A stretch of DNA of 64,000 bases, taken from Mercurialis annua. Its lineage: Eukaryota; Streptophyta; Magnoliopsida; Malpighiales; Euphorbiaceae. A model generated the notes under the pieces. The model saw nothing but the letters and a program-made list of their open reading frames with translations, ran no database searches and had not been told where the DNA came from. The stretch lies in NCBI RefSeq assembly GCF_937616625.2, contig NC_065571.1:26176201-26240200 (forward strand). Reading direction: 5' to 3'. Below, piece by piece: positions 12,733 to 27,084 of the stretch. How positions within the stretch are numbered: position 1 is the first letter of the stretch; every line of letters begins with the position of its first letter. The position numbers and the translations under genes were made by a program.

Positions 12733-14985
12733 TGTCACGACCCATTTTCATGAATTGCGACCGGCGCTAGGGTATGGGTAATGTAGTACCAAAACCCGTA
12801 GCTAGCCTTTCAATTAAAGTACAAACACATAAACCTGCAGAAAAACCAATGCTCGGGGGCAACCGAGACTTCAGACTAAATCTAGCAGTTATAATTTTCA
12901 ACATTTAAAATAACATGCTTTCCAATAATGGTATTAAATCGGTTTAACATAAATAATTCGGAATAATCATATAACATGTCAGAGCAATAAATAATCAGTC
13001 AGACCAATCTGACAACAACTAGAATAAATAAATACGTCAAGTTACTACTGCGGTATAAGAATAAAACAGTTTTACAGTTTATCAAAATAATAAAAACCTC
13101 CGAGAAAGTAAAGAACGAAGACCAGCGACTCTCTCAAATCACAACCCTGGAAAAATTGGGAAAACAACGGGGTCAGATATACTGAGATGAGTTTATACCA
13201 CTATCTATATTTATTAACTGGAAGACCTTTAAAACCGTTTAAAACATTTAATAACGATATTACGAATAATAGTTGGAACCCTAATCCACAATTATAAATA
13301 ATAAACATAATCCAATAGGCCTGGTCCCGAGAGCTGAGCTACACCGAGTTACCACTGACCACACTTTTACCATATCTAGAGTCCCGAGAGCTGTGCTACA
13401 CCAAGTTAGTCTATTTGGTCCCGAGAGCTATGCTCACAGCGAGTTACCACATTTCCATAAATACCTTACCCAGATCATTACTAGTGCGCACGCAGTCCTA
13501 ATGATGCCCATTAGATAGCATGTTCCAACTAAGAGCCATAATATAAAAATAGTTCGAAATATACGTACAGTATATATATTTAATATTAAAATACAATTTA
13601 CTTAATAAAGCAGTAAATAGTAAGTACAAACTCACTGCTTGCTAATTCACGTGATAACCGGCAAGCAACTAATCCTGGTTCGCCTCTGAAGCACGAACAG
13701 TAGACGGGTCTAGACAAATAAAATAATTATTAAAACAGACCCTAACTCTAGAGAGTACTAGACACCACATAGGACTAGCACAAATACCACGTCCGAAATA
13801 AACAATCCAAAGTAACACAAAAATACACAATAGGTAATAAAGCACATTTGATACAAGTTTATTGAGTTCTCGCTTTAAAATCCAATTTACAACTATTATT
13901 TAAAAATCCTTAAATAATAATAAATTTTCAAATAGTGGGTTAGCCGAGTTACCAATAACTACCAAGCTAACCTCACTTGTCGGGTGACCCAAGTCTAACC
14001 CGACCCAAAACGTTTACCAAATATAAACCCGAGTTTATATTTATAAAATAATTCGATAAAATAATAATCCATTTTAAAAGAAGAACTCAATAACTTTAAT
14101 TTCAAGTAACCCAAGTTACTACCCAAAAATCTAACCATTGTAAGTTTATTAAAGTTTAGGGACTAAACTGTACATTGGCCAATTAGGGGCTAAACTGTAC
14201 TTTAGCCAATTAGGGATTAAACTGTACTTTAGCCAAATTTGATATTTAAAATCAAATTAATTACCTTTGTTTATAATTAAAACAAAGTATAAAGTTACTA
14301 ACCCAAAAACTTACTTAAATAAGTTATAAAAATGTTTAGGGGTTAAATTGTAATTTAGCAAATTCATGCCAATTCGATATTCGAAATTAAATATAATTAC
14401 ATGAGTAATTATATTAGCTAAATTTATAAATAACTATCGTTTTTAACTTAATAATTATAAACCAAATATAAATTCAAAAGTTATTATTAAACAATTTCAA
14501 TTGGTAATAACTAAAGGAAACCATTTGCTTTAGTCAAATTAATTTGATATTCATAATGGCTATTTAGCCATCATCTCCAAATTAAAACTGCAATTCACCC
14601 GCCCAACATTACACTTCCAAATCATAAAGTTGTTGTATCAAAATCATAACAAAACATAACAATCAAGTCAACCCAATTACCAAGCTCATGATTCTTAACA
14701 ACTTAACTAACAAATTCATATCATCGAATCAAGAACAGAACCAACGATTCAACACAACAAGAAACATACTGACATCGATTAAGGATTAGAAACGATGAGG
14801 TAACACTCTAGACGGAAGCTTAAACTATTATCGTTTAATCATTCCGAAGAATTTATAACTATTAAAACAGCAACATCAAAGCCAAAGAGAAAGAAAGCAT
14901 TCGGCATAATTGAATTCAATAAGAAACAGAACTAAGTTTGCGTACCAATGTGATGAAACGGTGGCGATTGAAACGAATATATGAA
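12733..14985 (-). repeat. LTR-B, truncated long terminal repeat
   Basis: Begins TGTCACGACCC next to the satellite and follows LTR-C base for base with many differences, through the GGGGTCAGATATACTGAGAT landmark near 13171 and the segment with GGGTGACCCAAGTC near 13982. It stops near 14985, where plasmid-type RNA polymerase coding sequence begins. The sense 5' end (about 1 kb compared with LTR-A) is missing. With satellite at its low end and no primer site there, it looks like a 3' LTR whose interior should have lain to the right. Confidence 0.8.
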
Positions 14986-17529
14986 AAAATTCATTACATT
15001 TTTTAACAAGCTTATTTTGGTCTAATTTACTCAGTATATCATTATAAACATTATAAATGTCTAATGACATAGCTCTTTGTGTCTTACCATAGATCCTAGG
15101 CATAAAGAGTTTTTTAATGAGGTCTCTATCCATTAATTCTGCTATTCTTACATACTTATGTAGAATAAGTTTATCTTCCTTTATAGATGAATTCGCCCAT
15201 TCTTTTAAGTATTGCAGAAGTTCATCTTTTAAAAACATATACAAATCTTGAATATCAGTATCTAAAGGAACTGAGGGAATCAGATTCGTTTTCATTGCAA
15301 GATCTTTATCAAGCATAAAATAACTCATTATCTGATAAGCACTCGCTGAGGCGTCTTGACTCAACGGGATCTTATGTAATGAAAGAATTATGTCCTTCTT
15401 ATAAGAGAGTGAAAGATACTTGGATATGAACAATAATGGGGATTTAGCTTTCTCCTTTTTTATATACTCTATTAATCGAGTGTCAGAATCACCTATTTGC
15501 TCTACTGCATTTGACCACCATTTATTTGCACATTCTAATGTTTTAAATTTTTTAAACATAAACGCTGCAGAAGTTGTTAAAATATTCTCTGCTTGAGAAT
15601 CGTAAGCACTTTCATCCATTTTACTTTTAGCTGAAAATTGTATCAAACATCTAGCTAGTGCACGTTCGTGAAAATGTAAAACCCCAGCCCGGTAGATTCT
15701 ACCCCGGAAGTCAATGAAGGCTGGAAGATAAAATTGCAAACCGTCGTAGGCAGATGCCAGATTGATTATGAATGTTTCACTCCTAGCTTGCTGAATATTT
15801 TTATGTAAGGTATTCACTAACTTTTCACATAAAATAACATTCATCATAAGATCTTTATTTTGGTAATATAGATTCCTAAGTATGTCGGAGACTTCTTTTA
15901 TATTCACATCAGTAAGGATTCGATTCATAAGAAAACCCTCCTTTTCTAATTTATCATGATTCTTTTGAATGAAATTCAAGACCTTTGTGTTTATCTCACA
16001 GGCTGAATTCTGAAGGAGATTTAAGACTTTACACATTTTACGGTGATTTTTTAAAATGACATGGAAGGAATCATGGTTCTTTGAAGTTAAGAAATAAAAC
16101 TGATTTATAAATTCATTAGATAGCGTGTTTAAGTAACCTCCAACAAGATTTTTTAACAAACGAGACAGATTTTTTGGTTTTTTAATTATTACTTCCTTAG
16201 CTGCATTAATAGCTGCATCCTTAGCTTCCTCAGCTTCATCCTGATCTTCTTCTTCCCCAGCTTCTTCCTTAGTAGCATCCTTCACTTTTATTCTTAACAA
16301 TTTCTTATTCCTTGCTTCTTTCTCTTTTTGGATTTCTTCCCATGTTTTTTCCTCCATGGTAAAGGAGGGCAAACCATTGGAAGATTCATTCTAATGGGTA
16401 GAAGATCAAGGTCATATTTGAATTCTATTTGGATATGTTGTCTTCCAAGACTTTTTGTTTTCTTTTCATATAAATACTCGAGAGTCTCATCCCTTTTAGG
16501 AGTATTTAAATCAATTATTTGTCGAGTAATCATGAATTCAAGCAAGCCGACGCCTAAAAGATAGGTAATCTTCTCTTCACTTTTATATGATATATTAAGA
16601 TGCTCACCTTGACGTAATACTTCTGAATTCAGCTGATCGATCAGGGTTGCCATTCTAACAGACGAATATTCATTGTTTACGTTTTTAAACAATCGTGCTA
16701 GTACATGTATAATTATTGCTTCTAATGTGTATGTTCCTAATTCCTTTAGGAGATTTATATCTTTAGAACTCAGTTTCTTCCCCCTTTTACCTAGGATATA
16801 ATTCTTTGCACTTTCTAAAGACGGATTGATTATGACATGCAATAAAGACATTGATGAATTTTTTAAGATTTCTTTCTCATCAAAATATGTGGTTAAATTT
16901 TCTATTTCTAATTGCAATTTTTCCAATTTTAATTTGTAGTTATAGCTTCCAACTGGATTTTCTTTTTTAAATTTGTCTAGAGTATCCATCACGGAATGGT
17001 GATATTTTACTTTTATTTTATTCTCTTCTTTCTCTTCTTTTTTATTCTTATCTATTTCAGCATAGAATTTATCCCAGAACTTAGATATAATTAACAATTT
17101 CATGTCTTCATCTAGTTTTTTAGATTGGTTTGAATCACTTATATCTAAGTAATTACAAGCTAATTTATATAGATTTTGTTCTTTATCTTTATCTTCATAA
17201 GAATGAGTATAAGTATCTGAATCTGAAGATGAATCTGAATCTGAATCAGGGTATCTTTCTCCTGTCTCTTTGACAACATCATCTTTCTTTTGAGAAGAAA
17301 AAGATCTATTCCACCTGAACCGAAGGAAAAACGTATTCCCAATTTTCATATTGTTAGGAATATCAATATACTTCTTCTGTCTTCTCTGACTACTGTTCAG
17401 ACTACTGTTCAGAATGACGCTAGTCTTCCGTCTATTATGAAGGAAAGACCCCTGATGTAAACTTCTACGAAAACTTCGAATTAGACCTGTATTCATCACT
17501 TCTTTACTAGTTTGGGGACCAAAAATCAT
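14985..17529 (-). pseudogene. rpo: Mitochondrial linear-plasmid RNA polymerase (phage T7 type), frameshifted and truncated
   Basis: Single-subunit T7-like RNA polymerases of this sort are carried by linear plasmids of plant and fungal mitochondria. The N-terminal part (start codon at 17529, 411 codons) has an acidic Asp/Ser tract and ends with PMVCPPLPW (residues 384-392), the conserved block ahead of the catalytic domain. The frame then shifts within 16294-16372. The second frame carries FRGRIYRAG (residues 222-230 of the 498-codon frame starting at 16372), the motif A region DASASAYQ with its catalytic Asp (340), and the motif B region KKLFMPRIYGKT (420-431) with its Lys and Tyr. Recognisable polymerase ends near NEFFH (460-464), where LTR-B sequence begins, so motif C and its second catalytic Asp are missing. 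It cannot be active. Confidence 0.85.
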
Positions 17530-20500
17530 ATAAACACTGTAACAACTTTCTCACGCGCTTGGACTTTATTTTGGATTTAATACTACTCGACCAATTCATC
17601 CCTTCGTTGCTTCCCCTCTGGGTATTTTTCTTTAGATCCTATAACCTCAAACCTCTGACTTACTCTAACTTTCTTATGGTGTGTGTGTGTGTATATGAAC
17701 ACCCTTTTGCCGATAAGCCTCCTGCAGTAAAGCACGGTATGTAGCGAAGTGGTATCCCATCTTCTTTGTTAACCCAAGGCACAGCGTATAAGGAATGTTC
17801 TAACTCGATAGCGTTGATTCTTTGATAACAAGTTTTAGAACTTCGATGATAACATGTTTTAGAACTTCGATGATAACAACTTTTGTTTTGAATTATATTA
17901 TATCTATAAGGGGTGGATATGGGTATAGTTACTTTTTTCTCTGATATTTGATTTGCTTCTCTGATAACTAGTTTTTCACTTCGATGATAACAACTTTGGT
18001 GAAGCTGGCTTCTTTGTCTTGGTTACCGGTTGGGGTTTTGAAACCAGAGAAAGAAGGGGATTTACCCTATCCTAACTGCTCCTACTCTGAAAAGGACTAG
18101 CTGCGCTTTTTTTTCCGCATCAACAGAAAAAAGACTGACATATGTAACAGGAAAAGCAATGATTGAACTGATAGCTATGATTCACATCAAGAAAAAAAGT
18201 AATAAAAACAGTCAGATCTAGATCTTCTTAAAAGAAATCCCCTCGTCGCTATGCCCTTGCCAAATAGCTTGGCTTGATCTTTCCGAACTTAATAAAATAG
18301 GATTCCCGGGCGATTGAATATGACTCTCAATTCCTTCTTAAAAGGAAATGGGATCCTCTTCTTTATATTCTATTAAAGCACCAAAGGAAAGAAAGGGCAC
18401 GTATTTTACTCGGGTACGAAACAAACTACGCTATTCCTCCTATCTCATAAGAGTGAAAACAAATCGAATACTGTTCCTAAACTATACCCATGAGTCATTC
18501 TTTCCCTAAAGAGATTGGATAAAAGTAAGACAGATAAGAATTATGTCTTACTATATGATTTAACGAAAAGAGGTTTATAGTAAGTGTGCCGCTAATTGGC
18601 ATATCTCTTTGTTGTCGATTAGAGACCTTCCTTGCCTTCATACTGAACCTTGTCTTAGCTAGCTGTCGACGAGGTTCCTTTAGGAACAAATGGAACTCAA
18701 ACTGAAAGTCCAACTGCCACTGGCAAGAAGGAAAGAAAAGAAAGAGTTATTCGTAATGACAAGGGGTTTTCTTTTTCAATTTTAAGAAGTATTGATCCTG
18801 GAGAGGTACGAAGGTACTTAGTGAAACTTACGAAGGTCTTTTTTATTTTCCTATCCTATTTCAAACAAAAGAAGCAAAGAAGGAAAATCTTCGTAAAGGC
18901 AGCAAGAGGTGTCGCCTTCGAATTGAGTAGTGAGTCTTCTTTCTACTCGACTTTTGTAATCGAAACTCTAATCGAAAGTAGACTTAAGCCTCACCCTTTA
19001 TGTATGTGAATTTTCCGATTCTAGTTCTAAATACTGGACTGATCTTTCTTCGCTTCAAAGAGGGTCTATTTCTTTAGATAAAGATAGACAGGAACTAAGT
19101 AATAAGAACCAAAAAGCTTACTCCCATTTCTTTCTACTTTACTCTATCTATGAAGGCTATGAAGGAATTCATTCATAGAATGATTTTTGATTGCACTACT
19201 TGTTGAAAACAACCGTACGGGATAGACCCGGTGGAGGAGATTGTACCAAAGGAGCTTTCTTTCTATGATGCTGTTACTCCCCACAACCAGAGAATAAGAA
19301 AAGTTTTAGTTAAGAAAGTAGCTTTCCAGCCGTTGGGAGCTCTATGAATCCTGCATGCATTTCCATTCCGTACGCCTACAAGCCGTTTAGAGTCTTGAGG
19401 TAAGCCTCCCCTTTTAAGGAAAATGATAGGAAAACCTGTGCTTCGAAGGTGATAACCAGAAGTCGCAGAGTCGGTTTTCGCTGATCCGCTGTTATATCTA
19501 GCCTTTTTCGGAGGATATATTCTATTAAGAATTAAGACCCAAAGAGTCGTTGGCCGAACAGGAAGAGGATTTTTAGTTACCTACACATGCTTAGGGGGAA
19601 GATTTGAGATGGGTTTGAATTGCACAAGGAATCGATTGAAGACTGAGCGAGTAGCAAAGCAGTTGCAAGCAAGTAGGAGTCCCAAACTTAGACTAACATA
19701 GTAACTGCTATTAATATTAACTCACCCCTTTGGAACTCAATTCCTTAATTGTACTATTCAACAAAGTTCCCGAGGCTTATCCGAAGGAAAAAACGGTTCC
19801 TCATCCCTCTCCAATCCTCTCCAAACCGGTCCGATCTGGATCTCTCAAATCTCTCCTCTCCTTTCAGTCGAGCTCCATTCCATCGACCCGAGTGGCTACG
19901 CTCCTACTCGTAGTTAGAAATCGGATGCTGCCCTCTTAAAGAGGAGGATTAGCCTGCAGCCTATTCTTTCAAAGCGGATTCTATACTAGCAGATTATGTA
20001 ACACCGTCTATTGCAACAAGACCATCAACCGCGGATACGACAAGGGTAGCACCGCTTACTTAAGTACCGGAATCACTAGCAATGGCTATTCAAGCACTGG
20101 CTAAGAACTCACCAGATGGAGGAACGGAAGAAGTGAAGGCATATCTTCAAAGTCCCACAGCTTATATAAGACATCTTCTTGTTAGAGGAAGGGGCTGCAA
20201 GCGGTGACTCGACTGAAAGGAGCGCAGCGAAACGGGATTCCTTATAGAACGATTACCTGATAACTCCTCTATGTAACCATCAGGGTCAAAGTCCCAAGAG
20301 GCCGAGCCACTCTTTGTTTAAACTCCTCAGCTCTTCGCTGCACTCCACTTTATGAACAACCCTTGGGGGAAGCCCTTTCAGTGAGGTAAAGAAGAAGATG
20401 GGCAAGCGATTCTCCTACAATTGCATTGATCAGTTGGATGAGAGTGAGATAAGCAAGGAAGCCGTATTCCTCCATACTTGACTTGTGCTGCCCGGGGGAG

Positions 20501-23211
20501 GAGGTGGAAGACGGACCGAGACGGATCCTGGTGGTCAAAACCTCTTTTTCCTGTAGAGGAGAAAGAGAAAGGACGGACAATCGGCGAGAAAGTAAGTTCA
20601 TCGATCATTTCTCTTACACAGCATCCCCTACAATCAAGCTCCTATCCATCTGATTCGGTCTCTATACGTATCCCTCTTTTCGTGCTATATTCTAGTAAGG
20701 ATCTCATGGTTGCTAGTTTCAAGTCTCGGGTGAAAGTTTCTGGTTTGCTTACTTCTTATTTAGGAGTTCCTTGCTTTTAGCTTTCTCCCTTGGCATTACT
20801 CAAATCACAACTAGACAGTGCACGGGGCACAACCCTTAAAACCTAATAAATAAATTACCTTGTGGTACCTTCTTTCACTACCCCTCACTTCAATAGTTCC
20901 CCGAGGGATATCAATAAAAGGTATCAGGGATATGGCTTATTATTGAATGTGTTCAACAAACTCCTTCACGTCGAAAACATCTCTTTAAAATCGGTTACTT
21001 GCTTCACCGGCAAAGCTGCTAATCTTCATATACTGGAGTGTGGTGGTATAAGAGTTCTGTTCCTTGCCTACTCTTGCACACAAAGAAGAAGCACTGGCTG
21101 AAAGTGGTACATTCACTCCTTTTCACTCTTAGCATAACCCCTTGAAAGAGTTCCCGCACTGAGGGATGGGAGAGATGGTCTCTCTGTTCCATCAAAAGTG
21201 GCTACTAGAAGGGAGATCCGTTCTGCAACAATTGGTCGGAATCCAATCCTTACAGCTAAGGCTTACTCCTTTCTATACCTATAAAAAAGTCTATCAATGC
21301 TATAAAGGCTACTACCGCTACTAATACTAAAGCTATTGAAATTAGAGCACTATTTCTGCAAGAGTCTCTTTGCTCCTATTCCTATTATTCCTACTCCAAA
21401 TAAAGAGGATCTTGATAGAAAGTGGTGCAGGATTTAATATTTGTACATTGAGTACAGCCAGGCAATTTCATTTTGACCCTTCCTCCTTTGCTCCTCACTA
21501 CAGTTGTTCATGCATAAAACGCCGATAGCATTCCTCTGTGCTATAGTTTCAAAAAAGTCGATAGGGAACTTTTTTAAGGGTAGTTAAATAACTAGGAGTA
21601 TAGCATGTAAATTATAGTAAGCTATTTCATTGTACATTGCTGTATAGGGTTACTTCCATATATAAAGAGATTTTGATTATATTGAGGAGGGTTTTGAATC
21701 CATTTCATATAGTAAGACTACGCTCCTGCTAGTGGTTGACGAAAGCTTTCCCTACTCTAGATAGTTTAGGAATCCTAGAGAATAGTGTGAGTTTAGGAAA
21801 GACGAAGACCTTCTTATTCTATATAAAAGTGAAGAGAATTACTAGAGAATAAGAAGACTATAATAGTCATTATAACGAGGAAGCCTGTGGGCTGTAAGCC
21901 TAGAAGATTAAGCCCAGCCTGGGGAATAGAATGATAAGAAGCGCGTATGTCTTTCCTCGCTGGGATAAGAGAGCCTCTAGCTCGAGGGAGTCTCCCTTTT
22001 GTGGATTCTTTCCCAGTTCTCTCTTTGATATCTTAATCTCTTATCGGGATGGCATAGATAGCAACCAAGGATGAGCAGTGAGAGCGGATGAGGATAGGGA
22101 ATCTCCGAAGGAGAAGAGGAAAAAGGCTTTCTTAGTCTCCCTTCTCAGCTGCAGGGGAAAAGGGTCCGAAGGCGCGGAACACTTTTTATATGTTTGTTAT
22201 CTCATCTATATCCTAAGATATGATTGTAGCAATGCTGCGGCTAAGTCTGGGCTGAGGGGACAAAGATGCTTGACCTGTAGGTGGTAAAGTTAGGGATAAC
22301 CACTTCCTAGGGTAATAAGGCAGTGATTAGATTATAGGTAAGTGTTTCAAAGCTGTGGTTATAGAGAAGTCTAAGTAAGTGCTTCCATTCGAATCAGTCT
22401 ATTTAGTGAATTGTCTATGCCTACTACTGATCTAAGAGCAGCTTCCATCATAGGTTTTATTATCGTATAATAAGAAGAATTCAATGAGATTGGATAGTCA
22501 CTGAAGGAAGGATAACTTACTATCCATTCTTCCTAATCTTTTCATATTTGACTCCTCTTGGACATAAGAGTGAAACAGTCTACAGGTATAAGAGCACCGT
22601 CTATTGCTAAGACTTGTTATTCAAGAGCGCATACAGGGCTACGAGTGAATGCCTAGCTTTGTCCTATCATATGAAATATACGGAACCGGTTGAAGGTGCT
22701 CTCTTCTCTACTCCTAGACATAGGATAGAGGCTCACTCTGAATCCAAAGTATCCTCTGCATCTTCTGTCTTGTCTCTTGGTTTCAGGGAGTCTGTGAGTA
22801 AGAGTTCTCCCCCGAAAAGTGGCTTTCTAGGAGGGAAGTGGGCTTCATTCAATGGAATGCTTTGTTGGTTCAGCTCAAGGGGTCAGGTTTTTCGGTTTAG
22901 TGTGGAGGGGGGCGCTCTTTGTTGACCTTTCAGGGGACATGTTAGAATGTGAAGCTGGCAATACGTGCTTGAGTCGATGATCAATCCGCCGTTCCATCCT
23001 TCTATAGATGGTGATCAGACTTGTTAAGATCTAGAATCATCTGTGAATCCCCACTTTGATTGACCTTGACCGGTCATTGCTGGAAAAGAGGGCCCTAGCC
23101 TCGTCGGCCCTCCAATTCTCAACCCCGACCTACACAAGTGGTTTTAGAACCCACATTTTTAAAATTTCTGTTAGGTTCTTAGTAGCAGTCAGTCGGCGAC
23201 CTTTTTTTCTT
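17530..23211. other. Mitochondrial spacer, no recognisable gene
   Basis: About 5.7 kb between the plasmid polymerase and cox1. Short open frames on both strands have no features I recognise. It contains a small 24-base tandem repeat at 17824-17885 (two copies plus a partial) and a 37-base segment at 19869-19905 that recurs inverted at 49267-49303. The final ~200 bases are the 3' flank of cox1. Confidence 0.6.
17824..17885. repeat. Short tandem repeat, 24-bp unit
   Basis: Two full copies (17824-17847 and 17848-17871) differ by one base, followed by a partial third copy. A related diverged copy sits near 17962-17995. No function is apparent. Confidence 0.8.
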
Positions 23212-25789
<2,578 letters not shown>

Positions 25790-26043
25790 TTATCAGAGAG
25801 GGGCCCGGGGGCTTCTTTATTGAAAAAGAGGGAGTGATGGAGGAAGGAAGAATGGAAAAGGGGGGTCCGGAAAGCCCTCACTTTATTGATGATTTGGATC
25901 CCCCTTTCCTCTCACCCCCCCCCGTTCTGGTTCAGGAAAGGGTCAACGCAAGATCTTACTTCAAAGCAATCTCTGGAGTTTTCCCTTATCCGAACGGGTC
26001 TTGCAAGAAAATAGGATTTCATATTGAGCTCCAAATATACGCT

Positions 26044-26844
26044 ATTGGGATAGGACGGCTCCTACTAGCTCTCCCCCCTAAGAACCGCACATGCGAGTTC
26101 CCCCGCATACGGCTCAAGTGGCGAAGGCCCTTTCCTTCGCGCTTGGTAAGCGCTTCGCTGTAGCCAAGCTTACTGCTAGCCTATCGGCTAGAGCCAAGCT
26201 TCGACCGCGACTGCTCGTCGCTTCTGGCCGCCTTATTCCGTCACCCGGTCAGCACCGGAAAAAATCTCTTTCTTCCTCGCGGCCGGGCCGGCTTGGAAGC
26301 AAGATATATGTCGCCTATCTCACCCCCTTTCTCTAATAAGAAGGTAAGCTTCCAAAGCTCCAACCTTAGGCTGGGTGAGCCTTCGCTTTTTGGATCATCT
26401 TCTGCCCAATGCGGTACCCTCCCGTTTTTTGGTTCCCATTGTGTTTACCTTGTTTACAGGTCGACCCAATGGCAGCAAGAAAAGGCGATCTTGTGATATA
26501 CTCCGGTGACTCTTTCCTACCGAGGAACGCAAACTCCCATCGTGTCCCAGATCACATTCCGTGTATCGAAAAGGGAAGCCTACTCATCCATCAGCTTTTC
26601 TCGTAGATCGGTGTGGTTTTACAAAGCGTCTAAGCACAGTTCACTCGCGTTGATCAATCAAGAGCTTTGCCGCCACTCCTTAAGGTTACTTGTTGTATCA
26701 TACACTTCTTGCATTCTTTCCCACGCTTCATACCCCCCTCTTTCTTCTTAAGGTAAGGTAAAGGGCCAGACATGGTGGGGTAGGAGCATCCTGTCGGCAA
26801 TCTTTTTGGCTTGACCAAGAAGTCTTATGTCCTCCGAGTCGCAC
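26044..26844 (-). other. Group II intron of rps10 (801 bp)
   Basis: Starts GTGCGACTCGG and ends CCCAAT, fitting the group II GUGYG...AY rule. A 34-base domain V lies 38 bases from the 3' splice site, leaving room for domain VI. No intron-encoded reverse transcriptase or maturase is seen, so splicing would have depended on host factors. Hairpin-rich sequence around 26140-26190 fits the domain structure. Confidence 0.88.
26082..26115 (-). ncRNA. Domain V of the rps10 group II intron
   Basis: Exactly 34 bases, starting GAGCCGTATGCG and ending GCATGTGCGGTTC on the minus strand, the classic domain V hairpin with the AGC triad near its base. This is the catalytic heart of the ribozyme. Its good preservation contrasts with the broken rps10 coding frame. 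Confidence 0.88.
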
Positions 26845-27084
26845 GGCGTTTTAACCGAAAGAACTTCTTGCGCAATTCATGCGTTTCTGTTTTTATGACC
26901 TCTTAATTTCCATTTCAAATTGTTCTCTGGACTTTTTCTCAATATGAGGTGATCGTAACACAGTATATAAGACTCGTGATTCAGGCAATCCAATCTTCCG
27001 TGTGTAAGGTGGAAGCCCCAAAAAAAGGTTTTCCAAAAATGGGTGATCAAAAGATCGAATCACTATGCCTATCTTGGTGGTCTT

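Larger units (their letters stand above)
25961..27084 (-). pseudogene. rps10: Ribosomal protein S10 (mitochondrial), two exons, broken
   Basis: Small-subunit protein of the mitochondrial ribosome. Exon 1 (27084-26845) reads TTKIGIVIRSFDHPFLENLF, then GLPPYTRKIGLPESRVLYTV. Exon 2 (26043-25961) reads IFGAQYEILFSCKTR and ends with TGA. The intron keeps GTGCG at its 5' end and AT at its 3' end, and joins the exons in frame. Two defects are seen. The codon where a start is expected, 27084-27082, is AAG and not ATG or ACG. The frame also breaks after EQFEMEIKR, where a TAA follows; KTETHELRKKFF resumes in another frame. This looks like a ~10-base deletion, although the ancestral bases are from memory. 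rps10 upstream of cox1 is a common angiosperm arrangement. Confidence 0.88.

Noticed and set aside
17559..17744. Possible mitochondrial gene directly upstream of the plasmid polymerase
   Set aside because: Short hydrophobic frame with a GTGTGTGT run; no match to a known mitochondrial protein.
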